A DNA stretch of 64,000 nucleotides, from positions 124,001 through 188,000 of the forward strand of contig NZ_PGTO01000003.1 of NCBI RefSeq assembly GCF_003284725.1. Direction: 5' to 3'. Position 1 is the stretch's first letter. The number at the start of each line of letters is the position of its first letter. Of this stretch, positions 25,613 through 34,888 are shown one piece after another. Below the pieces are notes generated by a model. The model was not told where the DNA came from. It made no database searches and saw only the letters and a program-made list of their open reading frames with translations. The position numbers were made by a program, and so were the translations under genes. Source of the DNA: Paramagnetospirillum kuznetsovii. Its GTDB lineage: Bacteria; Pseudomonadota; Alphaproteobacteria; Rhodospirillales; Magnetospirillaceae.

Positions 25613-25942
25613 TCAGATGGACAATTCAGTTCCGATGGCGACTTTTAGAAGCGGCAACTCGCATGCGATGACATTTCGGATAATCGACGCATCGATTCCC
25701 CCCAAATAGCCATGGACCAGAATATTGCGAAACCCTGCAATACGCTGCCACGGTATTTGAGGGTGACGAGCCTTGACCTCGTCCGGCAAGCGTTGGGTTG
25801 CCTCGCTCATGGTCTGCAAATTCCGGAGCACCGCGTCCAAGGCCATGGTATCGCCGACCAAATCCGGCGCCGTGACCGCGTAGCGCTCGATTCGCTCGAT
25901 GCATTCCGCGATGTGCAAAAGATAAAGCCTGGAATCCTTCAT
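25613..25942 (-). CDS. hepT: HepT-like toxin (DUF86 RNase)
   Basis: This is a 109-residue helical protein of the HEPN/DUF86 class. The RX4HXY active motif is complete: R-NILV-H-G-Y in FRNILVHGYLG (~72-82). In characterised systems this Tyr is AMPylated by MntA and the protein acts as an RNase toxin. It starts at 25942, overlapping the antitoxin gene by ATGA, so the two are co-translated in the usual MntA-then-HepT order. It lies between a stress-like gene and mutS. Confidence 0.9.
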   Translation of the reverse strand: MKDSRLYLLHIAECIERIERYAVTAPDLVGDTMALDAVLRNLQTMSEATQRLPDEVKARHPQIPWQRIAGFRNILVHGYLGGIDASIIRNVIACELPLLKVAIGTELSI

Positions 25943-26232
25943 GGCAGCGGACAGGCCTCGGACAGAACCTTGTCTCGGATATACCAATGCAGCGAGGCCT
26001 CGCTGACCACATCCACCTTGCGGCCAAGCAGGCGTTCGAGTTCCTGCTGAAAACCGGCCCAATCGGTCAGACTGGCCTGCTCTTCCCATGCGACGAGGAA
26101 ATCCACGTCACTGTCTTCGCGCTCCTCGCCACGGGATGCCGAGCCGAAGACGCGGACGTCCCTGGCCTTGAAGGTCTCGGCCAGCCTTAGAATTTCTTCG
26201 CGATGACGGTGAAGACTGGCTAATGCGCCCAT
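25939..26232 (-). CDS. mntA: MntA-like nucleotidyltransferase antitoxin
   Basis: This 97-residue minimal nucleotidyltransferase has the GSX10DXD motif intact: GSASRG at ~30 with the paired Asp in SDVDFLV at ~42. In MntA/HepT pairs it neutralises the toxin by adding AMP groups to the HepT tyrosine. The next gene supplies the matching HepT motif. Codon use is like that of its neighbours, so recent transfer is not obvious. The start ATG at 26232 begins MGALASLHRHREEILRLAE. Confidence 0.9.
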   Translation of the reverse strand: MGALASLHRHREEILRLAETFKARDVRVFGSASRGEEREDSDVDFLVAWEEQASLTDWAGFQQELERLLGRKVDVVSEASLHWYIRDKVLSEACPLP

Positions 26233-26328
26233 TTTCCTCGTCCGAGCCGATAGTCTGGACCGACATCATCGCATGTCTCGATCTTTGGGAAAAGTCCGCC
26301 CCTTGCGGACCCTTGCCCGCATGGTAAT

Positions 26329-29019
26329 GTGCCCGACACCCCTGAGAAGAAGAAGACCGTGACCGCCGAGACGCCGTCCATCCCCCCAAATCAGGATCTT
26401 GGCGACGCGACCCCCATGATGGCGCAGTACCTCGCCATCAAGCGGGCGCATCCCGACTGCCTGCTGTTCTACCGCATGGGCGATTTCTACGAGCTGTTCT
26501 TCGACGACGCGGTCAAGGCCTCGGCCGCCCTGGACATCACCCTGACCAAGCGCGGCAAGCATCTGGGCGAGGACATCTCCATGTGCGGCGTGCCGGTGCG
26601 CGCCTACGAGGCCTATCTGGCCAAGCTGGTGCGCTCCGGCTTCAAGGTGGCCATCGGCGAGCAGATGGAAGATCCGGCCGAAGCCAAGAAGCGCGGCTCC
26701 AAATCGGTGGTGGCCCGCGACGTGGTGCGCGTCATCACGGCGGGCACGCTGACCGAGGACACCCTGCTGGATGCGCGGGCCCATAACTACCTGGCGGCGG
26801 TGGCCGAGGCTCAGGGCGGGCTGGGGCTGGCCTGGGTCGATGTCTCCACCGGCGACTTCTGGATGCAGCCGGTATCGGCCAAGACCCTGTCGGCGGCCCT
26901 GGCCCGGCTGTCGCCCGGCGAATTGCTGGTGGGCGACCGGCTGCTGGGCAGCGAAACGCTGTTCGAGGTCTGGGCCGATTGGAAAGTGGTGCTGTCGCCG
27001 CTGCCCTCGGCACGCTTCGATTCCGAGAATGCCCGCAGGCGGCTGGAAGCGCTGTACGGCGTCGGCGCCCTGGACGGATTCGGCAGCTTCTCGCGCCCCG
27101 AACTGGCGGCGGGCGGCGCCCTTGTGGATTACATCGAGCTGACCCAGAAGGGCAAGCTGCCCCGCCTGTCACCGCCCAAGCGCCTCGCCGAGGGGGCGGT
27201 GATGGAGATCGACGCCGCGACGCGGCGCAATCTGGAACTGGCCGAGACCCTGACGGGCGAGCGCAAGGGCTCGCTGCTCGCCACCATCGACCGCACCGTC
27301 AGCGGAGCGGGCGCCCGCTTGCTGGCCGCCCAACTGGCGGCGCCCCTGACCCTTCCGGCCGAGATCGACCGCCGCCTCGACATGGTGGCCTTTCTCGCCG
27401 AGCATGACGCCATCCGCGAGACCCTGCGCGAGACCGTCAAGCGCTGCCCCGACATGGAGCGCGCCCTGTCGCGCCTGTCGCTGGGACGCGGCGGCCCCCG
27501 CGATCTCGCCAATATCCGCGACGCCTTGGCCGAGATTCCCGACCTGCGCAATCTGCTGAGCCAGCCAGCCTTGGACGCACCGCCGGGTCTGGCCGACTGC
27601 GCCCTGGCCTTGGGCGAGCATTCGGTGCTGGCCGACCGCCTGAAACGCGCCCTGGCCCCCGACCTGCCGCTGAACGCGCGCGACGGCAATTTCATCGCCG
27701 AGGGCTATCACCCGGCCCTGGATGAGACCAAGGCGTTGCGCAGCGAGACCAAGGGCGTGCTGGCGCGGCTGCAACTGCGCTACGGCGAGGAAACCGGCGT
27801 CGCCAGTCTCAAGATCAGCCACAACAACATCATCGGCTATCACATCGAGGTTCCGTCCAAGCAAGCCGACAAGATGGGCGACGCCTTCATCCATCGCCAG
27901 ACCATGGCCACCTCGGCGCGCTACACCACGCCGGAGCTGATCGAACTGGCCGGGCGCATCACCGGCGCCGTCGAGCGGGCCCTGGCCATGGAGTTGGAGC
28001 TGTTCGAGGATCTGGTGCGCGAGGTCACGGCGCGGGCCGCCGAGATCGCCCAGGCGGCGGCGGCGCTGGCCCTGCTGGACGTCTCGTCGGCCCTGGCCCA
28101 TCTGGCGGTGGAAAAGCGCTGGTCGCGCCCCGTGATCGACGACAGCAACGCCTTCGACATCAAGGGCGGCCGTCACCCGGTGGTGGAAGCGGCACTGGAC
28201 GCCGCCCATTCGGGGGCCTTCGTCGCCAATGACTGCGACCTGTCCGAAGCGCAGCGCCTGTGGCTGGTGACCGGCCCCAACATGGCGGGTAAAAGCACCT
28301 TCCTGCGCCAGAACGCCCTGATCGCGGTGCTGGCCCAGATGGGGTCTTTCGTTCCGGCCGATTCCGCCCGTCTCGGCGTGGTGGACCGGCTGTTCTCCCG
28401 CGTCGGCGCCGCCGACGATCTGGCCCGTGGCCGTTCCACCTTCATGGTGGAGATGGTGGAGACCGCCGCCATCTTGAACCAGTCCGGTCCCCGCGCCCTG
28501 GTGATCCTGGACGAGATCGGACGCGGCACCGCCACCTTCGACGGCTTGTCCATCGCCTGGGCGGTGGTGGAGCATCTGCACGAGGTCAACCGCTGCCGCG
28601 CCCTGTTCGCCACCCATTACCACGAGCTGACCCGGCTTTCCTCCAAGCTGGCCTCTCTGTCGTGCCACATGATGAAGGTGAAGGAGTGGCAGGGCGATGT
28701 CGTCTTCCTGCACGAGGTGGGATCGGGAGCCGCCGACCGGTCCTACGGCATCCATGTGGCCCGCCTCGCCGGTCTGCCGCCCGCCGTGGTCGGTCGCGCC
28801 GAGGAGGTGCTGGCCATTTTGGAGAAGTCGGATCAGGCGTCCGGCATGGCCAAGCTGGCCGACGACCTGCCGCTGTTCGCCGCCATGGCGCCCAGGGCGA
28901 AACCCGCGTCCGTCGCCAAGCCATCGGCGGTGGAAGAGGCGCTGAAGGAGGTCAATCCCGACGACCTCTCGGCGCGCCAGGCGCTGGACCTGATCTATGA
29001 GCTGAAGCGGAAGCTTTGA
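26329..29019 (+). CDS. mutS: DNA mismatch repair protein MutS
   Basis: The roughly 890-residue protein has the N-terminal mismatch-recognition block ([14 protein letters not shown], with the Phe-x-Glu), Walker [15 protein letters not shown] (~650), Walker [17 protein letters not shown] and the helix-turn-helix near the C-terminus. It recognises mismatches and recruits MutL. The first possible start is a GTG at 26329. A second GTG at 26359 follows GAGAAGAAGAAG and may be the real one, making the protein 10 residues shorter. It is transcribed divergently from the toxin-antitoxin pair. Confidence 0.97.
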   Translation: MPDTPEKKKTVTAETPSIPPNQDLGDATPMMAQYLAIKRAHPDCLLFYRMGDFYELFFDDAVKASAALDITLTKRGKHLGEDISMCGVPVRAYEAYLAKLVRSGFKVAIGEQMEDPAEAKKRGSKSVVARDVVRVITAGTLTEDTLLDARAHNYLAAVAEAQGGLGLAWVDVSTGDFWMQPVSAKTLSAALARLSPGELLVGDRLLGSETLFEVWADWKVVLSPLPSARFDSENARRRLEALYGVGALDGFGSFSRPELAAGGALVDYIELTQKGKLPRLSPPKRLAEGAVMEIDAATRRNLELAETLTGERKGSLLATIDRTVSGAGARLLAAQLAAPLTLPAEIDRRLDMVAFLAEHDAIRETLRETVKRCPDMERALSRLSLGRGGPRDLANIRDALAEIPDLRNLLSQPALDAPPGLADCALALGEHSVLADRLKRALAPDLPLNARDGNFIAEGYHPALDETKALRSETKGVLARLQLRYGEETGVASLKISHNNIIGYHIEVPSKQADKMGDAFIHRQTMATSARYTTPELIELAGRITGAVERALAMELELFEDLVREVTARAAEIAQAAAALALLDVSSALAHLAVEKRWSRPVIDDSNAFDIKGGRHPVVEAALDAAHSGAFVANDCDLSEAQRLWLVTGPNMAGKSTFLRQNALIAVLAQMGSFVPADSARLGVVDRLFSRVGAADDLARGRSTFMVEMVETAAILNQSGPRALVILDEIGRGTATFDGLSIAWAVVEHLHEVNRCRALFATHYHELTRLSSKLASLSCHMMKVKEWQGDVVFLHEVGSGAADRSYGIHVARLAGLPPAVVGRAEEVLAILEKSDQASGMAKLADDLPLFAAMAPRAKPASVAKPSAVEEALKEVNPDDLSARQALDLIYELKRKL

Positions 29020-29021
29020 GG

Positions 29022-29080
29022 GAAAGCGGGCGAGAAGCAAGCGCCCCCATGGCGCCGGAACGCGGGCATCTTGCCCGCAC
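29022..29080. repeat. Degenerate copy of the GC-rich palindromic repeat after mutS
   Basis: AAGCGGGCGAGAAGCAAGCGCC is opposed by GGAACGCGGGCATCTTGCCCGC. It resembles the hairpin family seen at 15454-15505 but with several mismatches. It fills the gap between the convergent mutS and DUF2336 genes and could still terminate both. Confidence 0.5.
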
Positions 29081-30349
29081 CTATCCCTGCGAGCCGAAGA
29101 ATTCCAACTGCCATTCCATCTCGTCGATGGACAGGGGATGGTCGCCCGCCTTGGCGGCGAGGACTTTGCTGACGGGCAGGTGCAACAGCTTGGTTTGCAA
29201 CTGAACGGAAAAGGCCGCCGACATTTCCGCTTTCCAGCTGACGGCGACGATTCCCTTGGCGCTTTGGGTCTCGACAACCTTGCGGATCACCCGCTGCGAC
29301 AGGCCCGACAGCTCGGACAGCGCCACGATGACGAAATTGGTGTCGTTGGACGACAGTGCGGTGTCCAAGGTGGTTTCGCTCAGTTGCCCGGCCGCCTTCA
29401 TGCCGCGCACCTTGGCGGTCAACGCGGCTTCGTCCGAGACGCCCTTGGGCTCGGCGGCGGTTTCGATTTCGTCGATGCGGCGCGCCACCACGGCGGCGAC
29501 GGCGGCGGCGGCTTCCTCGCCCAGATCCTTGCGCGCCGCCAGGGCCTGCAACAGATTGGCGGCGATGAAGCGGGCCAGCTTCTGCGCCGTCTTGGGCGAA
29601 AGCTGCGGCCGTTCGGTGAAGGGCTTGTGCCAAGCCTCGATATCGGCGGCGCGGTCGGCCAGCCGGTCCAAGGTTTCTTCGCGGATCTGGGCCGATGAAT
29701 TGCCCAGCAGCACGGCGATGGCATCCACGTCCTCGGTGGCGGCGATGGCATCGCAGACCCGGACATTGACCACGCTGCGGCGGGAAATGGCGGACAGCGC
29801 GCCCGGAATGGGATTGGCGGCGATGACTTCCAGCAGATCCTCGTCGGTCAGGACCGGTGAATGCTGCAAGATCGGCCCTGCCACCACCAATTCGGCATCG
29901 CGGGCCAGCCGACGGATCACATCGGGCGGCGCATTGGCCACGTCCTTCAGGGCCTCGGCGAGAATCTGGCGGACCTTGGGAATTTGGTCGCGGGCCAGCA
30001 CTTCCAGCGCCTCGTAGGTCACCCGGCGCAACCGGTCCTGTTCATGAGCCGACAGCCCGGGGGCGAGGCGCGAAATCTTGGCGGCCAGATCGCGACGCAC
30101 CGCGTCGTTCTGATCGGCGGCCAACAGCAGATTGGCCTGGGCGGGCGCATGGGCGTTGGCGGCCACCTTGCGCCGCACCTCGGGGTCGGAATCCTCGGCC
30201 AGGAAGTAGAGGATCTCGGCCTTGATGTCGGTACGTTCGGCGATTTCGGCGCGCACCCCCGGATCGGGATGGGCCGCCAGTTCCTTTGCCTTTTCATACT
30301 CCAGCGGCTTGGAGCCGCCACCGAACAGTCGCTTTAGAAACCCGGTCAC
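29081..30349 (-). CDS. DUF2336 HEAT-repeat-like protein
   Basis: The 422 residues are mostly helical and match the DUF2336 family of alphaproteobacteria. There are HEAT-like repeats in the N-terminal half (HPDPGVRAEIAERTDIKAEILYFLA, then DSDPEVRRKVAANA). A more compact C-terminal part ends HPLSIDEMEWQLEFFG. The family has no established biochemical role and is often found near signalling genes. The GTG start at 30349 overlaps the stop of the upstream GGDEF gene in GTGA, so the two are translationally coupled and probably work together. Confidence 0.82.
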   Translation of the reverse strand: MTGFLKRLFGGGSKPLEYEKAKELAAHPDPGVRAEIAERTDIKAEILYFLAEDSDPEVRRKVAANAHAPAQANLLLAADQNDAVRRDLAAKISRLAPGLSAHEQDRLRRVTYEALEVLARDQIPKVRQILAEALKDVANAPPDVIRRLARDAELVVAGPILQHSPVLTDEDLLEVIAANPIPGALSAISRRSVVNVRVCDAIAATEDVDAIAVLLGNSSAQIREETLDRLADRAADIEAWHKPFTERPQLSPKTAQKLARFIAANLLQALAARKDLGEEAAAAVAAVVARRIDEIETAAEPKGVSDEAALTAKVRGMKAAGQLSETTLDTALSSNDTNFVIVALSELSGLSQRVIRKVVETQSAKGIVAVSWKAEMSAAFSVQLQTKLLHLPVSKVLAAKAGDHPLSIDEMEWQLEFFGSQG

Positions 30350-32028
30350 GCGCCGCCCCCTTGTTCATCAACGGCAGGCGCCAGCTTCATGGCGCCCTTA
30401 CCGCTGCGCTTGACCTCGTACATGGCCTTGTCGGCCCGCGCGATCAACTCCTCGATGGACTCGCGGCTGGTGCCCTCGTGCACGGCGACACCCAGCGAAA
30501 AGTGCAGCGGCTTCTCGGGACTGCCGGAGAACCGGTCAAGTTCCTCCTTGCCGGACACCAGCAGATCCTTGCAGCGTTTCAAGGCGATCTCCTCGCCGGC
30601 GCCTTCCAGCCAGATGGCGAACTCGTCGCCGCCCAGGCGCGCCACCAGATCCACCGGACGGGTGTGCTGGATCAGCAGCTCGCGTACCGCCAGCAGGGCC
30701 TGATCGCCGGTCTGGTGACCGTGGACGTCGTTGACGGCCTTGAAGTTGTCGAGATCCACATAGATCAGGGTGGCGGGCTTGCCCTCGCGGGCCAACCGGC
30801 CGAAGCGGCGCGAAATCTCGTCGAAGAAGGCGCGGCGGTTGAACAGCCCCGTCAATCCGTCGGTCCGCGACAGCTTGACCACCCGTTCGTGATTGGTGAT
30901 CTGCTCGCAGGCCAAGCCCACCTGATTGGCGACATCGTCGATCAGCAGGCGGTCGTCGTCACTCCAGGCGGCACGCTCGAGCCCCCGCCACAGCAGCACG
31001 GCGCCATTGATGGAATGGCGATAGCGGCACACGGTGGCCAGCACCCGCCAGTTCCCCAGATCACCGTCGTAATGGTCCGATCCGATAAAGGAATCCAGCA
31101 CCGGGTGCTCGTCGCCGCATTCGCCGAATTGGGCCGACAGTTCAAAATCGGAAGCGTCCGACAGAATGCGGAAGATCTGGCAGCCGGTGGCGCCCAGGGC
31201 GCGCGCCGTCGCCTCGGCCGCCGTCTTCAGCATGTCGCTGGGATCGACCTCATCCCTGATAGTGCGCACGATATAGCCCAACAGCCTCTCGCGGCTATTG
31301 GCGCGCGACAGGGCAGCGTCGCGCAGTCGTTCTTGCGTTACGTCGCGGCAGACACCGCGCGCCCCCTTCCATTCGCCGGCATCGCCGCGAATGGGCGTGG
31401 CCGAGGCCAGCAGGCAGGCTTGGGAGCCGTCGCTCTGGCGCATCCAGACCTCGACATCCTCCATTTCAACCGTGGTCTCGAACGGGGTCTGTCCGACCAC
31501 GCCGTCTTCCAGCACAACGAAGTCGGACGGCCCGCGCCCCACCAATTCGTCGGCGGCAAAGCCCATGGCGCCCTTGGGGCTGACGAAGACGAAGCGTCCA
31601 TCGGCGCCGATTTCCCAGGCGAAATCGCTGGAAATCTCCACCAGATCCTTGTAGCGCTGGCGCGACTCCACCAGGGCCGCGCGCAGATTGCGTTCCAAGG
31701 TCACGTCGCGCGCCAGGACCAGCATGAGACCGCTGTCGGTCGGCAGTGCCACCAGATCCAGGATCATGGTGCCGCCGCTGGTCATGGGCAGGCTTTCCAC
31801 CGCGGTCACACCCGGCTTGGCGAGAAGCTCGGACAGGCAGCCGAGACGGCCCAGGGCAATGGCGGCGGCCAGGGTTTCTGAGCGGTGGTTGCTGGCGACG
31901 ATCAGCCCGTCGCGGTCAAGCAGCACGGCGGGACCGGGAAAGGCCGCAAGGCCATCCGGACCCAAAGTGGCGGTGCTGCGGGTGCCAAATCCCGTCCTGC
32001 CACGCTGTCTTTCGCTGGGTGCATCCAT
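30346..32028 (-). CDS. PAS-PAS-GAF-GGDEF diguanylate cyclase
   Basis: The protein is about 560 residues. Two PAS-like domains (~20-120 and ~125-240, SSDFAWEIGADGRFVFVSP) are followed by a GAF-like domain (~270-390) and a GGDEF domain (LTGLFNRRAFFDEI, then an intact RLGGDEFAIWL ~490). There is no EAL domain and no membrane helix, so it is a cytoplasmic diguanylate cyclase. The start is uncertain: the ATG at 32028 (MDAPSERQ) is chosen, but a GTG at 32085 is possible. It is coupled to the downstream DUF2336 gene, suggesting a shared signalling job. Confidence 0.87.
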   Translation of the reverse strand: MDAPSERQRGRTGFGTRSTATLGPDGLAAFPGPAVLLDRDGLIVASNHRSETLAAAIALGRLGCLSELLAKPGVTAVESLPMTSGGTMILDLVALPTDSGLMLVLARDVTLERNLRAALVESRQRYKDLVEISSDFAWEIGADGRFVFVSPKGAMGFAADELVGRGPSDFVVLEDGVVGQTPFETTVEMEDVEVWMRQSDGSQACLLASATPIRGDAGEWKGARGVCRDVTQERLRDAALSRANSRERLLGYIVRTIRDEVDPSDMLKTAAEATARALGATGCQIFRILSDASDFELSAQFGECGDEHPVLDSFIGSDHYDGDLGNWRVLATVCRYRHSINGAVLLWRGLERAAWSDDDRLLIDDVANQVGLACEQITNHERVVKLSRTDGLTGLFNRRAFFDEISRRFGRLAREGKPATLIYVDLDNFKAVNDVHGHQTGDQALLAVRELLIQHTRPVDLVARLGGDEFAIWLEGAGEEIALKRCKDLLVSGKEELDRFSGSPEKPLHFSLGVAVHEGTSRESIEELIARADKAMYEVKRSGKGAMKLAPAVDEQGGGA

Positions 32029-32144
32029 CCGTTCGGGATTCCCGTTTATAGAAACACGCTGACTCCATACCATAGGCATGATCACTTAACGAGACACTAA
32101 GCGAGTGACTTGCTTCGTATCCGGCACGGGGCTAACAATCATTC

Positions 32145-32834
32145 ATGGCTGACGATCTGTCCCGCGTGGAGACCTGGGTATTCGACCTCGACAATACGCT
32201 GTATCCGGCGTCGTCGAGCTTGTTCCCGCAAATCGACATCCGCATGCGCCGCTTCATCGCCGAGCGGCTGGGCCTGTCGCTGGACGAAGCCTTCACCTTG
32301 CAGAAACGCTATTACCGCGAATTCGGCACCACGCTGCGCGGGCTGATGCTGGTGCACAAGATCGAGCCCGACGCTTTCCTGTCCTTCGTGCACGATATCG
32401 ACTGCACCGTGCTGGACGCGGCGCCGCGCTTGGACGCCGCGCTGGCCAGGCTTCAAGGCCGCAAGCTGATCTTCACCAACGGTTCCGAACGCCATGCCGA
32501 GAACGTGCTGGCCCGGCTGGGGATCGCCCGGCATTTCGAGGGCATCTTCGACATCCGCGCCGCCGCCTTCGTGCCCAAGCCGCAGCCGGAATGCTACAAG
32601 ATGATGGTCGAGCGTCACGCGGTGGACCCGCGCGCGGCGCTGATGGTGGAAGACATCCACCGCAATCTGGCGCCCGCCGCCGCCATCGGCATGACCACCT
32701 TGTGGGTGCGCGAGGATGGTCATCCCGATTCAGCCGTCCTGAAGCAGGACGATGCCGACCTGTCCCACGTCCACCACATCACCGACGATCTGACACGATG
32801 GCTGGAAGCGGTTCCCGGTCAGGGACGGATATAG
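32145..32834 (+). CDS. HAD-type pyrimidine 5'-nucleotidase
   Basis: This 229-residue HAD hydrolase has motif I VFDLDNTLYP (catalytic Asp pair), motif II FTNGSERHAENV, motif III with the Lys in PKPQPECYKMM and motif IV MVEDIHRN. DLDNTLYPASSSLFPQID is characteristic of the SDT1/PHM8-like pyrimidine 5'-nucleotidase group. It probably dephosphorylates UMP, CMP or related phosphates. Its last 16 bases overlap the end of the convergent DsrE-like gene. Confidence 0.88.
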   Translation: MADDLSRVETWVFDLDNTLYPASSSLFPQIDIRMRRFIAERLGLSLDEAFTLQKRYYREFGTTLRGLMLVHKIEPDAFLSFVHDIDCTVLDAAPRLDAALARLQGRKLIFTNGSERHAENVLARLGIARHFEGIFDIRAAAFVPKPQPECYKMMVERHAVDPRAALMVEDIHRNLAPAAAIGMTTLWVREDGHPDSAVLKQDDADLSHVHHITDDLTRWLEAVPGQGRI

Positions 32835-33256
32835 CTCCAGCCCTGTTCCTGCAGGTCCATCAGGGTGACGGCGCCCGCCTCCACATGCTTGACGCCGTCC
32901 AGGATGGGAATCTCCTTGCCCTCGGTCTTGCGCAAATTGACCAGCGTATTGTCGCAGACGTCGAACGAGACCTCGGGCACGCCCTCGACGAAGGACTTCA
33001 CCCGCGTCGCCAGCGGCGAGGTGTCCGAACGCACCAGGGTGACGCCGGGGCCGTAGGTGATGATGCGCACCTCGACCATTTCCTTGCGGTCCTGGTAGGT
33101 CTTGACGATGTTGACGGCGTTGTTGAGCGCCAGATTCATCCGCGCCGGATCATTCTCGGAAACCTGGATGGCGACGCGATGGGTCTTTGGCTCCGCCAAG
33201 GCGGGCGACATGACCGAAAGCCCCAACAGGGCGGCGAGGACAGCAAGACGGATCAT
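32819..33256 (-). CDS. Secreted DsrE-family protein
   Basis: This is a 145-residue protein with a signal peptide (LAVLAALLGLSVMSPALA). The mature part matches the DsrE/DsrF fold: HRVAIQVSENDPARMNLALNNAVNIV and FDVCDNTLVNL, with one Cys in the usual active position. Family members carry sulfur as persulfides, but secreted forms are little understood. It is transcribed towards the HAD gene with overlapping 3' ends. It begins 33 bp after the tadA stop on the same strand and may be read from the tadA side. Confidence 0.8.
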   Translation of the reverse strand: MIRLAVLAALLGLSVMSPALAEPKTHRVAIQVSENDPARMNLALNNAVNIVKTYQDRKEMVEVRIITYGPGVTLVRSDTSPLATRVKSFVEGVPEVSFDVCDNTLVNLRKTEGKEIPILDGVKHVEAGAVTLMDLQEQGWSYIRP

Positions 33257-33289
33257 GGAAAGCCTCCCAAGACGGCACTTGGAAGAACT

Positions 33290-33727
33290 CTAGCGCCTTT
33301 CCCGGAAAAACGCTCGCAGCAGTTCCGCCGCCCGACTTTCGTCCAGCCCCCCGAACACCTCGGGCCGATGGTGGCAGGTGGGATGATCGAACACCTTGGC
33401 GCCGTGTTCGACCCCCCCGCCCTTGGGATCATAGGCGCCGAAATAGATCCGCCTGATACGCGCCAGCGAAATGGCGGCGGCGCACATGGGACAGGGTTCC
33501 AGGGTGACGTAGAGATCGCAGCCGTCCAGCTTGCCCCCGTTGATGGGGGAGGCGGCGCGGATGACCAGCATCTCGGCGTGCTGTGTCGGGTCCGAGAACT
33601 GCTCGACCCGGTTGCCGTCGGCGGCCAGGACCACCCCATCCCTGACCAGCACGGCGCCCACCGGCACCTCGCCCCGCTGGGCGGCGGCCTCGGCTTGTTC
33701 GAACGCCATGGACATGAACCGGCTCAT
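33290..33727 (-). CDS. tadA: tRNA-specific adenosine deaminase
   Basis: This 145-residue zinc deaminase has the catalytic HAEMLVI motif (~50), PCPMCAAAI (~80) with the two zinc cysteines, and GAVLVRDGVVLAADGNR in front. TadA converts A34 to inosine in tRNA-Arg(ACG). The length is the family norm. The ATG at 33727 begins MSRFMSMAFEQAEAAAQRGEVPVGA. Confidence 0.95.
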   Translation of the reverse strand: MSRFMSMAFEQAEAAAQRGEVPVGAVLVRDGVVLAADGNRVEQFSDPTQHAEMLVIRAASPINGGKLDGCDLYVTLEPCPMCAAAISLARIRRIYFGAYDPKGGGVEHGAKVFDHPTCHHRPEVFGGLDESRAAELLRAFFRERR

Positions 33728-33826
33728 GGCTCCGCTTTACCATGGCTTCGACCGGTGGGGAACTGTATAGGAAGCATCGAGCGAGGCATCGCCGAAGCGC
33801 GGCCGCATTGAGCGGCCCGGAGCTTT

Positions 33827-33876
33827 AGCGGAGGAAAGCCAAGCGAACGGAGTGAGCGCCCGGCGCTTGAGGGACA
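33827..33876 (+). repeat. 50-bp leader repeat, copy 1, upstream of the amidotransferase gene
   Basis: This 50-bp stretch (AGCGGAGGAAAGCCAAGCGA ... GCTTGAGGGACA) aligns without gaps to 34835-34884, with roughly 80% identity. Both copies end in TTGAGGGACA a few bases before a start codon, so the GAGG may supply the ribosome binding site. Upstream, 33780-33826 holds a further GC-rich palindromic run (CGGCCGCATTGAGCGGCCCGG). Confidence 0.7.
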
Positions 33877-33884
33877 ATATCCAA

Positions 33885-34592
33885 ATGAACCCACTCATCG
33901 GCATCACCCTGGACAGCGAAGAGGCTGGCGGCTATTCCAAGTCGCCGTGGTACGCCCTGCGCAAGAACTACTGCGAGGCGGTAAGGACAGCCGGCGGCGT
34001 GCCGATCCTGCTGCCCCATCATGCCGATTGCGTCGACCGCTATCTTGCCCTGATCCAAGGACTGATCGTCAGCGGCGGCGCCTTCGACGTGGACCCCGCC
34101 CTGTTCGGCGCCGCCGAGCGCCACGAGGCGGTGGTGCTGAAGCCGGGCCGCACCACTTTCGAATTGGCGCTGGTCCGGGGCGCGCTGGAGCGCGACATGC
34201 CGGTGCTGGGCATCTGCGGCGGCGAGCAGCTGGTCAATGTCGCCCTGGGCGGCAGCTTGATCCAGCACATCCCACACGCGGTCGCGGGCGGCCTGGAGCA
34301 CGAGCAGACGGCGCCGCGCCACCTGCCCGGCCACGAGGTCGCACTAACGCCCGGCTCGAAGCTGGCCGCCATTGCGGGATGCGCCGCCATACCGGTGAAC
34401 TCGTCCCATCATCAGGCGATCCGCGAGGTGGGAGCGGGCTGTATCGTCAATGCCATCGCCCCAGACGGGGTGATCGAGGGGATCGAAATGCCGGGCAAGC
34501 GCTTCTGCCTGGGGGTGCAGTGGCATCCCGAATATAACGTCAGCCCGGCGGACGCCGCCCTGTTCCGCGCCTTCATAGAGGCTTGCAGATGA
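33885..34592 (+). CDS. Class I glutamine amidotransferase-like hydrolase (PuuD/peptidase C26 family)
   Basis: The 235 residues carry the GATase nucleophile elbow LGICGGEQLVNVALGG (~108) with Cys and the catalytic His-x-Glu in GVQWHPEYN (~216). The early block LIGITLDSEE and the H in VNSSHHQAI fit gamma-glutamyl-gamma-aminobutyrate hydrolases (PuuD). Putrescine breakdown genes are not nearby, so the substrate is uncertain. The ATG at 33885 lies 9 bp after a 50-bp leader repeat whose GAGGGACA probably helps initiation. Confidence 0.85.
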   Translation: MNPLIGITLDSEEAGGYSKSPWYALRKNYCEAVRTAGGVPILLPHHADCVDRYLALIQGLIVSGGAFDVDPALFGAAERHEAVVLKPGRTTFELALVRGALERDMPVLGICGGEQLVNVALGGSLIQHIPHAVAGGLEHEQTAPRHLPGHEVALTPGSKLAAIAGCAAIPVNSSHHQAIREVGAGCIVNAIAPDGVIEGIEMPGKRFCLGVQWHPEYNVSPADAALFRAFIEACR

Positions 34593-34834
34593 TGGAGCGT
34601 AGCGACTGGCGCGTTGTCATTAGGCCCGGGCGGGCTATAGCCCGCAGGGAGCGCCCCGGAGCTTCAGGCTATCGACATTCAGGGAATTCAGCTGATTTCG
34701 GCCCGGTAGAAGTTTTAGCCACAGATAAACACCGATGAAGTGAGAGTTTTCCTTATCTGTGTCCCGCGCAGCGGGTATCTGTGTTCATCTGTGGCCCATG
34801 TCTCGTCCTATCCGCTTGAACGTCGATAGGCCCT
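34593..34834. repeat. Gap with stacked inverted repeats
   Basis: No gene is seen in this 240-bp gap. GCGGGCTATAGCCCGC at 34630-34645 is a perfect palindrome. GCCACAGATAAACAC (34718-34732) faces GTGTTCATCTGTGGC (34781-34795) with one mismatch, forming an ~78-bp element of a type common in alphaproteobacterial spacers. CCTATCCG...GATAGG around 34808-34831 can form a third stem. Together with the flanking 50-bp leader repeats, the gap is almost wholly made of repeats. Confidence 0.7.
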
Positions 34835-34884
34835 AGCGAAAGTAAGCCAAGTGAGCGGAGCGGACGCCCAGCGTTTGAGGGACA
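34835..34884 (+). repeat. 50-bp leader repeat, copy 2, upstream of rluB
   Basis: This is the ungapped partner of 33827-33876, ending GTTTGAGGGACA five bases before the rluB ATG. The same repeat heads two unrelated neighbouring genes in the same orientation and at nearly the same distance, which suggests a role in expression rather than chance. Confidence 0.7.
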
Positions 34885-34888
34885 GCCA

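Noticed and set aside
27169..29277. 702-residue frame on the minus strand
   Set aside because: It is antisense to mutS, with the same shadow composition and no recognisable domain.
34593..34888. Possible structured RNA gene
   Set aside because: The stems belong to repeat families typical of spacers, and no promoter or terminator frames them as a gene.
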